Source of the DNA: Chelydra serpentina
Lineage: Eukaryota; Chordata; Testudines; Chelydridae
Direction: 5' to 3'
Length of the DNA: 64,000 bases
Assembly: GCA_037349315.1 (NCBI GenBank)
Contig: JBAIAC010000054.1
Span: 1,178,001-1,242,000, forward strand
The notes beneath the pieces were generated by a model that had not been told where the DNA came from, did no database searches, and saw only the letters and a program-made list of their open reading frames with translations. The position numbers were made by a program, and so were the translations under genes. Numbering within the stretch: the stretch's first letter is position 1; each line of letters opens with the position of its first letter. Shown one piece after another: positions 34,237 to 45,861 of the stretch.

Positions 34237-35946
34237 ATGGATCCAGCCCCTCTTACCTTCTCATCCCGTCTATTACCTTTCTACCATGCTTGGTCCCCTA
34301 TCACCTCGGACTGCTGGGCACTCCGCACAGTAGAGAGGGGATACTCCATCCAATTCTGTGTCCTCCCGCCCTTCCACCCCCCTTCCCCGTCTCTCTTCAG
34401 GGACCCTTCTCACAAGCAACTTCTAATACAGGAAGTGCACTCCCTCCTCTCGGTAGGGGCAGTGGAAGAGGTTCTTCAGGAGCAAAGGAGCAAGGGCTTC
34501 TACTCCCAATATTTCCTAATACCGAAAGCCAAGGGTGGCCTCAGACCCGTCCTGGATCTGAGGGAGCTCAACGTGTTTGTCAAGAAACTCAGGTTCCGCA
34601 TGGTCTCCTTGCCCTCCATTATCCCCTCATTGGATCCAGGAGACCGGTATGCCTCCCTCGACTTGAAGGACGCGTATTTCCACATAGCAATAGTTCCACC
34701 TCACAGACATTATCTCACATTTGTGGTGAACAACAGCCACTATCAGTTTACAGTCCTCTCTTTTGTCCTGTCAGCAGCACCTTGAGTTTTCACCAAATGC
34801 ATGGCAGTCATCACGGTGTTCATGCGCAGGTGCTAGATACGGGTTTTCACGTACTTCAACGACCGGCTGATCAAAGGCCGCTCCAGATCCCGAGCGGAGG
34901 AGCAGGTTGGCTTTATAAGAAGGACCTTCCTTGAACTAGGTCTCCTCCTCAACGAGGCCAAATCCACACTGTCCTCAGTACAGAGGATAGAGTTTATAGG
35001 CACAGTACTGGACTCAACTCAAGCCACACCTTCCGGAAACCAGGTTTTGGTCTTTAGGGGACATCATATGGGGCCTCAGACAGTTCCCTACGACCACATC
35101 AAGGAACTGCCTGAAACTGCCTGGGGCATATGGCCGCATGTACCTATGTTGTGCAGCATGCCAGACTCAGACTTCGCCCGCTCCAGTCATGGCTACCGTC
35201 AGTTTATCAACTGGCTCGAGATGCTTTGGACAGCATTTTAACCCTGCCTTGCCCCATATTAGACTCCCTCCTGTGGTGGCTTGACCCACAGGTAGTTTGT
35301 TCAGGAGTACCTTTTGCCAGCCCCCAGCCATCCCTCTCATTAGTGACAGATGCCTCGGATCTGGGATGGGGGGCACATTTGGGAGACCTCAGGACACAGG
35401 GTCTCTGGTCTCAGGTGGACCTAGCTCAGCACATCAATGTCGGAGAGCTGGGAGCGGTGCGCCTGGCATGCCAGGTTTTCAGAGCCCACATATCAGGCAG
35501 ATGTGTATCAGTCCTTACGGACAACACCATGGCGATGTTTTATATCAACAAACGGGGGTGCACATTCCTCTCCCCTGTGCCAGGAAGCCGTCATGCTGTG
35601 GGACTTCTGTGTAGAGCACTCAATACACCTGCGGACATCATACCTCCCTGGGATACAGAACGAGCTGGCAGACAGTCTTAGTCGATTTTTTCACTGCCAC
35701 AAGTGGTCCCTCCAGCCGGATGTGGTGAGCTCAATTTTCCATCTCTGGGGCTTTCCCCAAATAAACCTGTTCGCCACGCGCAGCAACAGGAAGTGTCAGC
35801 TATTTTGCTCCTTCATGAATCACATTCCATCGCGGATGCCTTTCTTCTTCCATGGGGGAACCGTCTGCTTTACGCGTTCCCGCCGGCTCCGTTGGTCCAC
35901 AAGTCCTCCTCAAAATCCACAGATGACCGAGCCCGGGTCATATTGA
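34237..35946 (+). pseudogene. DIRS reverse transcriptase and RNase H, decayed
   Basis: This region would copy the DIRS RNA and remove the RNA strand. RT sequence is clear: SKGFYSQYFLIPKAKGG, RPVLDLRELNVFVKK and ASLDLKDAYFHIAI. A stop occurs at about 34783 (AAP-stop). Further on the catalytic box, normally Y-L-D-D, reads TYFNDRLIKG, so one catalytic Asp is Asn. RNase H follows with TDASDLGWGAHLG, INVGELGAVRLACQ, LTDNTMAMFYINKRG and NELADSLSRF, keeping the expected acidic residues across shifted frames. At least four frame changes occur between 34785 and 35700. Confidence 0.82.
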
Positions 35947-36199
35947 TAACTCCAGCACTGGTTCACATAGCTCCTGGAAATGTCCGTGGCGACCCTGGTC
36001 ACCTTACCGCTGGTCCTGGACCTGATCACGCAGGATCACAGCCACCTCCGGCACCCGAGCTTAGAGTCACTCCCCCACACAGCTTGGATGCTCCATGGCT
36101 AAACGCTGTGGAACTGTCCTGTTCTGATTATGTCAGACAAGTTCTCCTTGGCAGTAGTACCTTGCCAAGTGGAAGAGGTTCTCTCTCTGGTCGGAGCAG

Positions 36200-37081
36200 C
36201 ACCATCAGTCGCTGACGCTCGCCCCAGTGCCATTTATACTGGACTACCTCCTCCATCTTAAACAACAGGCTCTGTCTATGTCGTCAATAAGGGTCCACTT
36301 GGCCGCTATCTCCGCCTTCCATCCGGGCGCAGATGGCCACTCAGTCTTCGCGAACCCGATGGTCAGCCGTTTCCTTAAAGGTCTCGACAGACTCTACCCG
36401 CAAATACGACAGCCTTAATCTGGTCCTTTCTAGACTTACGGGTCCACCATTTGAGCCACTGGCAACATGCTCCCTGCTTTATCTCTCATACAAGGTGGTA
36501 TTTCTAGTGGCGATAACCTCAGCTAGGAGAGTGTCGGAGCTCAGGGCCCTTACTCTGTATTCCATAAGGACAAGGTTTCGCTCAGGCCTCATCCAGCTTT
36601 TCTCCCTAAGTTTGTCTCCCAGTTTCACATCAACCAGGACATCTTCCTCCCGGTGTTCTATTCCAGCGACAGGGAGCGAAGGCTTCACTCATTGGACGTC
36701 CGCAGAGCTCTGGCCTTCTACATAGAGAGAATGAAGCCGTTCCAAAAGTCCGTTGAGTTATTTGTAGCGGTGGCAGACAGAATGAAGGGCCTCCCCATCT
36801 CATCCCAATGTATCTCGTCATGGATCACATCATGCATTCGGGAGTGTTACGACCTGGCGAAGGTGCCCGCTCTGCCGATTACCTCACACTCCACCAGGGT
36901 TCAGGCCTCCCCAGCAGCATTCCTGGTGCAGGTCCCCACTCAGGAAATCTGCAGAGTGGCCACGTGATCTTCGATACACACTTTCACGATGCTCTATGCT
37001 ATCACACAGCAGGCCAGAGATGATGTGGCCTTCAGACGAGCTATCCTCCAGTCAGTGGATGACTCTGACCCCACCTCCTGA
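36200..37081 (+). pseudogene. DIRS tyrosine recombinase, decayed
   Basis: DIRS elements integrate circular DNA with a tyrosine recombinase. This region begins FILDYLLHLKQQALSMSS and HLAAISAFHPG (the core-binding part). It passes the first catalytic Arg in ITSARRVSELRALTL and the H-x-x-R motif in SHSTRVQAS near 36890. It ends near HTFTMLYAI, which holds the expected nucleophile Tyr region. A Trp codon became TGA near 36967. Frame shifts occur near 36418 and 36530. The frame stops at about 37081, just before the internal complementary region. Confidence 0.78.
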
Positions 37082-37106
37082 ACTTTGACGTGTGAGTCAC
37101 CTGCTT

Positions 37107-37205
37107 GGAATGGACATGAACAATCACTCGAAGAAGAAAAAACGGTTACTCACCTTCTCGTAAGTGTTGTTCTTCGAGATGTATTGTTCATGTCCATTCC
37201 AATAC
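37107..37205. repeat. DIRS internal complementary region
   Basis: GGAATGGACATGAACAATCA complements the left terminus. The adjoining CGGTTACTCACCTTCTCG with TGTTCATGTCCATTCC complements the right terminus. Both ends are joined head to head, as DIRS replication models require for making the circular junction. Confidence 0.88.
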
Positions 37206-37224
37206 CCACCCTCCTACCCCTCTG

Positions 37225-37452
37225 TCAGAGTAGCCGGCAAGAAGGAACTGAGAGGGTGGAGGGTCGGCAGGGTGCTATATTGGGTGCCATGGAAGCGCTA
37301 CTCCAGGGGACGCCCAGGCCGACCCTACGGACACTGCTAAGGGAAAAATCTTCCGGCTGACATGCATGCAGTGCGCACACACCTGGTTGGAATGGACATG
37401 AACAACACATCTCAAAGAACAACAGTTACGAGAAGGTGAGTAACCGTTTTTT
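37225..37452. repeat. DIRS right inverted terminal repeat
   Basis: It contains AAGAAGGAACTGAGAGGGTG, GTGCTATATTGGGTGCCATG and GGAATGGACATGAACAAC, the inverted version of the left end. It extends through GAGAAGGTGAGTAACCG to the end of the element. Confidence 0.85.
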
Positions 37453-39040
37453 GTGACACCTGTAATTCCCATCACTCCAGTACCCAGAAGGCGAAGGACC
37501 TGACTGAATTCCTTATTACCACTGTAGTTCACGCTCATGTCATTACTCCAAAGTTTTACTTTGTGTTACATACACCTGGCCCAGACGTCAGTAACCGGAA
37601 GGTAACCTGCATGGCTGAATTGCTTGTACTCCATCCCAGAATCCACACATCATTATATATGTTACAATTTCTCTCATTAGTTTGCAGTTAGAACTCTTGG
37701 ATGCTTTTTTAGGATAGTTACATGTAGCAGAGTAACTTTGAATACCTCATTCAAAGGGTGGGGCAGGAGGAGGGTGGTCCAGTGTTTAGAGCACTAGCCT
37801 AGGACTGGAAGGAACAGCGTTCAAGGCCCTTAGCCTCTGGGGGGAAACTGGGCATAATAGCTCAGCCTGGCCCTGCCTCACTGGAGACTGTGTGGCTCTC
37901 TGATACTGTGGTAATGTAAAGCATCTGCGACAGACAGTGCAGTTAATGAGCCTGCACTCGACAGGACAGGAATGAGGTATGCAAGAATACGGAATTCAGT
38001 CCAATTGCGTATCACGGACTCATAGAATCGGAATGTTATTACAGGGCTCAAAAGCCAAAGTCGGGGGCTCTAACCCAGTCACTGTGTGGCCACGTATTGC
38101 CAAGATAGCACATTGCTGAGCGCTCTGCTGTTCACCCTGCCTCCTGCAGGCTGTGAGGCTCAGTCCAGGCCTGTACAGCACTTTGTGAATTTAAAGTGCT
38201 AAGTGTTTTTGTTTCACCCCTCGGTGGGGATGAGACTAGTTCAAAATGAGCCAGTCACTAGGGTTGTGTGTTCCTGCTGCCTCAGCAAGGCTCGCATGGA
38301 TCCAGCGGACGTGGGAGAGCAGAACTACTGAGTGTCTGACTCTGTACAGGATAGCAGGCCTTGGGGAGGGCTTGGCCCACGCCTCATAATGCATCATGCA
38401 ACTGAGTTCGTCCGCTCTTGTTTGTGCTGATGCTCCTTAGTCAGTGATGTGCTGTAACTCGGCTGCTCTGTGCTCTGCAGAGCAGAGACTCGAGAGCTAT
38501 GCTGGCAATGCATGTCTTTTTTCCAAAGCATCTGGACATCCCCTGAGAGTGACGCAGGCTGCCAGTTTAGCATGTCAGAGTTATTTTCAGATGATTCACT
38601 GCAGCACAGCTCCGTTACAGCAGAACAATGGGTCACGCAGTCACTGTTTCATCCCCTGTGCATTCCAGCAGGGACGGAGGGTGGGTAACTCGGGTGCATC
38701 ATTCAGCCACAGACATGCAGGGCGAGGGTTGGTTGCAAATGATACATGTGAGCGCAGAGGCCTCTTTAGGTCATTACTTGCTGTGATCAGGTCACTTGGG
38801 CTATTGTGATGTTATTTCAATAAGCGAGTCATTAATTAATGCCTGTCTCCACTGGGGAGCTGAGCGCGGCTCTTTGGAAACCAGAGGGAAATGACACCTG
38901 AATGGCAGGCATTACTTGTGAAGTGGTTTTGTCTCCATGACACAGGGCCCCTTCGTTGGGGTCTGTACAGTACTTGAAGGGTTTCATAACATGCACCAAA
39001 GGAATCCAGCCACAGAAAGGGTTTTGCAACCAGTGTTGTG
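37453..39040. other. No gene recognised apart from a MIR-like piece
   Basis: No exon is supported. Open frames at 38400-38800 lie on both strands over the same sequence and show no domains. Confidence 0.3.
37770..37945 (+). repeat. MIR-like SINE fragment
   Basis: A tRNA-like start (GTGTTTAGAGCACTAGCC, then GCGTTCAAGGCCCTT) is followed by CTGGGCATAATAGCTCAGCC and GATACTGTGGTAATGTAAAG. This is the plus-strand order of a MIR element and is strongly diverged. Confidence 0.55.
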
Positions 39041-40418
39041 TTCATAGAATCATAGAATCATAGAATCTCAGGGTTGGAAGGGACCTCAGGAGTTATCTAG
39101 TCCAACCCCCTGCTCAAAGCAGGACCAACCCAACTAAATCATCCGAGCCAGAGCTTTGTCAAGCCTGACCTTAAAAACCTCTAAGGAAGGAGATTCCACC
39201 ACCTCCCTAGGTAACCCATTCCAGTGCTTCACCACCTTACTAGTGAAAAAGTTTTTCCTAATATGCAACCTAAACCTCCCCCTCTGCAACTTGAGACCAT
39301 TACTCCTTGTTCTGTCATCTTCTACCACTGAGAACAGTCTAGATCCATCCTCTTTGGAACCCCCTTTTAGGTAGTTGAAAGCAGCTATCAAATCCCCCCT
39401 CACTCTTCTCTTCTGCAGGCTAAACAATCCCAGTTCCCTCAGCCTCTCCTCATAAGTCATGTGCTCCAGCCCCCTAATCATTTTTGTTGCCCTCCGTTGG
39501 ACTCTTTCCAATTTATCCACATCCTTCTTGTAGTGTGGGGCCCAAAACTGGACACACTACTCCAAATGAGGCCTCACCAGTGCCGAATAGAGGGGAATAA
39601 TCACGTCCCTCGATCTGCTGGAAATGCCCCTACTTATACAGCCCAAAATGCCGTTAGCCTTCTTGGCAACAAGGGCACACTGTTGACTCATATTCAGCTT
39701 TTCGTCCACTGTAACCCCTAGGTCCTTTTCTGCAGAACTGCTGCCCAGCCATTCGGTCCCTAGTCTGTAGCAGTGCATGGGATTCTTCCGTCCTAAGTGC
39801 AGGACTCTGCACTTGTCCTTGTTGAACCTCATCAGATTTCTTTTGGCCCAATCCTCTAATTTGTCTAGGTCCCTCTGTATCCTATCCCTACCCTCCAGCG
39901 TATCAACCACTCCTCCCAGTTTAGTGTCATCTGCAAACTTGCTAAGGGTGCAGTCCACACCATCCTCTAGGTCGTTGATGAAGATATTGAACAAAACCGG
40001 CCCCAGCACCGACCCTTGGGGCACGCCACTTGATACCGGCTGCCAACTAGACATGGAGCCATTGATCACTACCCGTTGAGCACGACCATCCAGCCAGTTT
40101 TCTATCCACCTTACCGTCCATTTATCCAGCCCATACTTCTTTAACTTGCTGGCAAGAACATTGTGTGAAACTGTATCAAAAGCTTTGCTAAAGTCAAGAA
40201 AGAGCACATCCACTGCTTTCCCCTCATCCACAGAGCCAGTTATCTCATCATAGAAGGCAATTAGGTTAGTCAGGCATGACTTGCCCTTGGTGAATCCATG
40301 CTGACTGTTCCTGATCACTTTCCCCTCCTTTAAGTGGTTCAGAATTGATTCCTTGAGGACCTGTTCCATGATTTTTCCAGGGATTGAGGTGAGACTGACT
40401 GGCCTGTAGTTCCCCGGA
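39041..40418 (-). mobile_element. CR1 LINE, 5'-truncated
   Basis: The 3' tail at the low coordinate shows three CATAGAAT repeats before CTCAGGGTTGGAAGGGACCT. It closely matches the copies at 31.2, 9-11 and 62 kb. Similarity ends at about 40418, where TAGTTCCCCGGAT runs into unrelated DNA. Confidence 0.92.
39134..40418 (-). pseudogene. CR1 ORF2 fragment (reverse transcriptase)
   Basis: From the high coordinate the frame reads [20 protein letters not shown], the fingers region, [25 protein letters not shown] and [16 protein letters not shown], and runs to 39557. There TAC of the HLEYC motif is TAG, the same change as in the 9-11 kb copy. The remaining 129 codons continue in frame to 39134. Only this one stop interrupts about 430 codons, so the copy is recent. 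An upstream stretch of about 15 residues belongs to non-CR1 flank. Confidence 0.88.
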
Positions 40419-40731
40419 TAGCAGCTCTCATGATTTTCACAGCAGAGTTCTGCTGTAATTAGCAAGCCCAGCTAATATTTCTCCTCTGGGGACTTTGCCC
40501 AGCAGGCCTGTGAGGAGAGAAGGTCCTTCCTGGCCAGATGCAAAGTGTTTGGGATGGTGAGTTGCTGCCAGGGTTTTGTTAAGTTTTTCTTCCTCTGTTC
40601 TAAGTTGTATTTTTAATCAAATGAAGTAACTTGTATCAGGTCTCTGTCTCTCACCTTCATGCTGCCTTTGATAGCGAAGGGCTGGGTGAACATGCAGAGA
40701 TTGGTGCGTGAGACAGTAGATAGAAATGGAC

Positions 40732-41527
40732 TGTGACAAAGTTCCTCCTCTGCCTTGGTGGATCCTGCGCTTTTTGGCAGATTTGCTCGTCTCAGAGGTT
40801 CATGGCAGCCCTCAGTTTGGCCACTTCTGCTAGAGGCTCAAACCTGCCGTTCACTCAGCTGACCTCATCACTGGCCAGCATGGGGGAAATGGAGAACAAT
40901 CTCCGCAGTCTCTGTTGTCCGACCTAGTGGGCCGGGGACAGACCAGATCCCTTTCCTAATTAGATCTTCCCTTCTGATGTGTCTCACAGACCAGGTCAGC
41001 TCCTCCTGTGTCCGGTCAGGGTTGGGGAGATGTGGGGAACCTGGGCCTGCCCTCTACACCGGGTTCCAGCCCAGGGCCCTGTGGATAGCAGCTGTCTCCA
41101 ATGTCTCCTGTATCAGCCGCGTGACAGCTACAATTCCCTGGGCTACTTCCCCCTGGCCTCCCCCCAGCACCTTCTTTATCCTCACTGCAGGTTCTTCCTC
41201 CTGAAGCCTGATCATGCTTGTACTCAGTCCTCCAGCAGCACACCTTCTCACTCCCTGCTCCTTGCACGCCCTCCACTAACTGATAGGAGGTCCTTTTTAA
41301 ACCAGGGGTCCTGATTAGTCTGCCTGCCATAATTGATTCTAATATGTTCTTAATTGGCTCCAGGTGTCTTAATTAGCTTGCCTGTCTTAATTGGTTCTAG
41401 CAAGTTCCTGATTGCCCTAGCGCAGCCCCTGCTCTGGTCACTCGGGGAATAGAAAACTGCTTATCCAGTGGTCAGTAGATCTGTCTTCTACTACTTGGCT
41501 GTACCCCACTGGCCTGGGTCTATCACA
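40732..41527. mobile_element. Solo LTR with 4-bp target duplication
   Basis: It begins TGTGACAAAGTTCCTCC and ends GGGTCTATCACA, the TG...CA form. GGAC flanks it on both sides (40728-40731 and 41528-41531). At 796 bp with no internal coding, it is a solo LTR. The family resembles a common turtle LTR from memory. Open frames inside are not meaningful. Confidence 0.7.
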
Positions 41528-41531
41528 GGAC

Positions 41532-42000
41532 CCATAAATAAGATCCTCATCCCATGCAGGGTAAAGATGCTTTTATTTAAAGGGAAGTTGCCCTTCGCTG
41601 CTGCTTTGGGAAACAGAAAGGCCAACAGCCCCAGAATCTTGTGGAGAGGAACGTGTCTACTTGGCTTGCATTTGAAATTCCAACCCACTCTCCCCTGCTC
41701 GTTCGAGGCCCCGTAGAGTGGTGCCATCACATCAGGCTGTAACATGCTGCAGCGCTCCTCCCAGCTGATAGACTGAGCACGTTGTCTGTAAATGAGATGG
41801 AAGAGGCATTTTGGGGGGAAAGTAGGTAAATAAGTTACATGTCATAATCTGAATGTGCTGAGTCTGAAAAGACAAAATGAGTTACCAAGCTGAATTTTGA
41901 GTATTTCACCTTCTAAATTGGAGTTAAAAATGTAAGTAAAATATAGTAGATTTCTATGGTTTTTATTCCACTGCAAAGTTACTCTAGATCTACACATTGT
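41532..42000. other. No gene recognised
   Basis: Apparently unique sequence, AT-rich from 41820 onward. Nothing supported. Confidence 0.3.
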
Positions 42001-42480
42001 TTAGATCAGCGTAATGTTACAGTTCCTACATGTGCCAGCACACCCCTTGTATTTACAAGCCCCAGAGCATGCACATGTGGCATTTCTGCAGCTACAGCAT
42101 TGTAATATGCACCCGTTGACACATCCACAGGTGGTCATTTCTGCACCGTTGTCGGGAATTAGCTCCAGTGACATTAGCTTGGATACCAGTTCGCCATTGT
42201 GTTTGGGCCAACCCATAATCTCTGGTCAGGGTAGTGAGAGAGGGTTGCAGTTTGCCTGCCTCCACACCATGGCTTGAAATGTGCTCTTTGGATGTACTAG
42301 TGCAACGCCTCTGATGATCAGCATTCGGAGAACAATATCGCCCGTGCCTTGTCCCAGCTCCCCTCATCGGGTACATTGTGCAGGCTGCAGATGAACATTT
42401 CTGCTGAAACGCTTGTTTCATTCTGTAGATCGTCCTTCCCCAAGGTTTAGACATCCCTGTCTCTCCGCGAATATTGTCCA
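42001..42480 (-). pseudogene. Cysteine-rich C-terminal module, decayed
   Basis: On the minus strand, residues from 42216 down to 42001 end in a block of about 40 residues with 12 cysteines (TTCGCVNGCILQCCSCRN, then CACSGACKYKGCAGTC and CRNC). Just upstream, in shifted frames, lie phrases such as IQRAHFKPW, QPSLTTLTRDYGL and SWDKARAILF. The order R-A-H, W, P-x-L, Y-G-W-like, then a C-x-C cluster recalls a cysteine-rich tail that I remember from many uncharacterised metazoan proteins. At least two frame shifts and one stop are needed, so it is a relic. Zinc or metal binding is plausible from the C-x-C spacing, but no function is claimed. The parent element or gene is not identified, and chance similarity cannot be excluded. 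Confidence 0.4.
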
Positions 42481-42836
42481 AGCAGTTTTCTTCCTGTGCC
42501 CAGCAATATGGGAAACAGTATCACAGCCTTTTAGTGCATGGAAGGAGACTATTATTTCTGTGTCTGCTTAGGGAAATACAGGCAGACGTTTCTCTCAGAT
42601 AGTGTGCACAGGAATGTATTTGGGGGTTTTGATGTTCCAGCCTTCAGCCACAACTTGCTGCAAAGCATTTTGTCATAGTGTGCCACTAGCGGAATCAGTG
42701 TCTTGTGCTGACACAACAACACAGTCAGTATCAGTCTGCATGCAGTGCAGTACAATCCTGGTGTCTACCTTTTCCTGGTCAGCTTGCAACTCCTAGGCAT
42801 TGTCCTAGGGATGGGGGTTTCATGTCCACCATTCCC

Positions 42837-43355
42837 AAGAGGAGGAGGCAGGTGGTGGTGATCAGGGACTCCCTCCTAAGGGGGATGGAGTCATCCATCT
42901 GCCAGTCATACCAGGAGACTTGAGAAGTGTGTTGCTTGCCTGGAGCTAGAATCCAGGATGTGACGGAGTGTTTGCTGAGACTCATCAAGCCCTCGGACCG
43001 CTACCCCTTCCTACTTCTCCACAGGGGCACCAATGATACTGCCAAGAATGACCTTGAGCAGATCACTGCAGACTACGTGCCTCTGGGAAGAAGGATAAAG
43101 GCGTTTAAGGCGCAAGTCATGTTCTCGTCCATCCTCCCCATTGAAGGAAAAGGCCCAGGTAGGGACCACCGAATTGTGGCGGTGAATGAAGGGTTACGCA
43201 GGTGGTGTCGGAGAGAGGGCTGTGGATTCTTCGACCATGGGATGCTGTTCCGGGAAGAAGGATTGCTAGGAAGAGATGGGATCCACCTAACGAAGAGAGG
43301 GAAGAGCATCTTTGCAGGCAGGCTTGCTAACCTAGTGAGGAGGGCTTTAAACTAG
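42837..43355 (+). pseudogene. CR1 ORF1 (SGNH-like), broken
   Basis: It is homologous to the intact ORF1 at 7813-8523. Reading KRRRQVVVIRDSLLRG, the GDS serine block has become RDS. A TGA near 42921 replaces the Arg in the sequence that reads RENREVCC in the intact copy. Downstream, PGARIQDVTE, the GTND block (HRGTNDTAKND) and the DGIHLTKRG block with Asp and His are preserved, and the frame runs to its proper stop at 43355. The missing Gly and the stop mean the protein is not made in full. The N-terminus before the basic KRRR stretch is absent. Confidence 0.8.
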
Positions 43356-43469
43356 GTTTGCTGGGGGATGGTGACCTAAGACCAGAGGAAAGTGGGGGAG
43401 TGGGATACCAGGAGGAAACACAAGGAGGAGGGTACGAGATGGGAAACCTCCTGATTCATACTGAGAAAA

Positions 43470-45860
43470 TAGGGCAATCGGCTAGTTACCTTAGGTGCAT
43501 GTACACGAATGCAAGAAGCCTGGGAAACAAGTAGGAAGAATTGGAAGTCCTGGCACAGTCAAGGAACTGTGGTGTGATTGGAATAACAGAAACTTCGTGT
43601 GGCAGTTCACATGACTGGCGCACTGTATAAACTGTAGAATGGGTATAAACTGTTCAGGAAGGACAGATATGGGAGGAAACGTGGAGGAGTTGCATTGTAT
43701 GTAAGAGAGCAGTATGATTGCTCAGAGCTCCAGTTTGAACCTGGATAAAAGCCTGTTGAGAGTCTTTGAGTTAAGTTTAGAGGCGAGAGCAACAAGGGTG
43801 ATGTTGTGGTGGGTGTGTGCTATTGACCACGGGATCAGAAGGATGAGGTGGACGAGGCTTTCTTCAGACAACTGACTGAAGTTTCCAGATCACAGGTCCT
43901 AGTTCTAATGGGGGACTTCAATCACCCTGACATCTGCTGGGAAAGCAATACAGCAGTGCACAGACAATCCAGGAAATCTTTGGTGAGTGTTGGGGACAAC
44001 TTCCTGGTACAAGTGCTGAAGGAACCAACTAGGGGCCGTGCACCTCTTGACCTGCTGCTTACAAACAGGGAAGAATTGGTAGGGGAAGTAGAAGTGGGTG
44101 GCAACCTGGGCAACAGTGACCATGAGATGGTTGAGTTCAGAATCCTGACAAAAGGAAGAAAGGAGAGTAGCAAAATAAGGACCCTGGACTTCAGAAAAGC
44201 AAACTTAGACTCCCTTAGGGAACTTATGGGCAGGATTCCCTGGGAGGCTAATATGAGGGAGCAAGGAGTCCAGGAGAGCTGGCTGTATTTTAAAGAAGCC
44301 TTATTGAGGGCTCAGGAACAAACCATCCCAATTTGCAGAAAGAATAGCAAATATGGCAGGCGACTAGCTTGGCTTAACAGTGAAATCTTTGGTGAGCTTA
44401 AACTCAAAAAGGAACCTTACAAGAAGTGGAAATTTGAACAGATGACTAGGGAGGAGTATAAAATTATTGCTAGAGCATGCAGCGGTGTAATCAGGAAGGC
44501 CAAGGCATTATTGGAGTTGCAGCTAGCAAGGGATATGAAGGGTAACAAGAAGGGTTTATACAGGTATGTTAGCAACAAGAAGAAGGTCAGGGTAAGCGTG
44601 GGACCCTTACTGAATGGGGGAGGCACCATAGTGATAGATGATATGGAAAAAACTGAAGTACTCAATGCTTTTTTTGCCTCAGTCTTCACAGATAAGGTCA
44701 GCTCCCAGCTTGCTGCACTGGGCAACACAGTATGGAGAGGAGGTAAGCAGCCCTCAGTGGTGAAAGAACAGGTTAAGGATTATTTAATATGCACAAGTCC
44801 ATGGGTCCAGATCTAATGCATCCAAGGGTGCCAAGGGAGTTGGCTGATGTGATTGCAGAGCCATTGGCCATTATCTTTGAAAATTTGTGGCGATCCGGAG
44901 AGGTCCTGGACGATTGGAAAAAGGCAAATATAGTGCCCATATTTTAAAAAGGGATGAAAGTGAACCCGGGGAGCTACAGACCGGTCAACCTCACTTCAGT
45001 CCCTGGCAAAACCATGGAGCAGGTCCTCAAGGAATCCATTAAGAAGCACTTGGAGGAGAGGAAGGTGATCAGGAACAGTCAACATGGATTCACCAAGGGC
45101 AAGTCATGCCTGACCAACCTGATTTCCTTTTATGATGAGATAATTGGCACTGTGGATATGGGGAAAGCAGTGGCCGTGATATATCTTGACTTTAGCAAAG
45201 CTTTTGATATGGTCTCCCAAAGTATTCTTGGCAGCAAGTTGAAAAAGTATGGATTGGATGAATGGACTATAAGGTGAATAGAAAGCTGGCTAGATTGTCG
45301 GGCTCAACGGCTCAATGTCTAGTTGGCAGCTGGTATCAAGCAGAGTGCCCCAGAGGTCAGTCCTGGGGCTGGTTTTGTTCCACTGGAGGGTAGGGATAGG
45401 GTCCAGAGTGACCTAGACAAATTGGAGAATTGGGCCAAAAGAAATCTGATGAGGTTTAACAGGGACAAGTGCAGAGTCCTGCACTTAGGAAGGAAGAATC
45501 CCATGCACTGCTACAGGCTGGGGACGACTGGCTAAGCAGCAGTTCTGCAGAAAAGGACCTGGGGATTACAGTGGACGAGAAGCTGGATATGAGTCAGCAG
45601 TGTGCCCTTGTTGCCAAGAAGGCCAATGGCATATTGGGCTGTATTAGTAGGAGCATTGCCAGCAGATCAAGGGAAGTGATTATTCCCCTCTGTTCAGCAC
45701 TGGTGAGGCCACACCTGGAGTACTGCGTCCAGTTTTGGTCCCCCCACTACAGAAGGGATGTGGACAAATTGAAGAGAGTCCAGTGGAGGGCAACGAAAAT
45801 GATTAGGGGGCTGGGGCACATCACTTACAAGGAGAGGCGGAGGGAACTGGGGTTATTTAG
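43470..45860 (+). pseudogene. CR1 ORF2, broken
   Basis: Endonuclease sequence begins near YTNARSLGN, with stops around 43540 and 43630-43830. From 43848 a 322-codon frame gives [14 protein letters not shown], the [17 protein letters not shown] motif, SDHEMVEF and the linker. A frame break near 44810 is followed by [28 protein letters not shown] and [13 protein letters not shown]. About 120 bp that would include the [15 protein letters not shown] catalytic region is largely deleted at 45300-45380, where SAPEVSPGAGFV is joined to LEGRDRVQ. The end reads [19 protein letters not shown] and stops where CR1 homology stops. Confidence 0.82.
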
Positions 45861-45861
45861 G

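Larger units (their letters stand above)
29233..37452 (+). mobile_element. DIRS-type retrotransposon, nested and decayed
   Basis: The element has inverted terminal repeats, an internal complementary region, a Gag-like frame, reverse transcriptase/RNase H and a tyrosine recombinase. This is the DIRS order, which integrates through a circular intermediate instead of an integrase. The left end begins TTCTTCTTCGAGTGCTTG and the right end closes GAGTAACCGTTTTTT. No target duplication is expected. CR1 sequences at 31154-33196 and 33664-33895 are later insertions; removing them leaves about 5.9 kb, a normal DIRS length. All frames are broken. Confidence 0.9.
42803..45861 (+). mobile_element. CR1 LINE, older copy, 3' end missing
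   Basis: It starts at TCCTAGGGATGGGGGTTT, aligned with position 7970 of the long copy. It runs through ORF1 and ORF2 to GAACTGGGGTTATTTA, where CR1 ends abruptly and is replaced by GGGTATGTCTCTGG and GC-rich DNA. It has more substitutions than the other long copies and a deletion inside the RT region. Confidence 0.88.
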
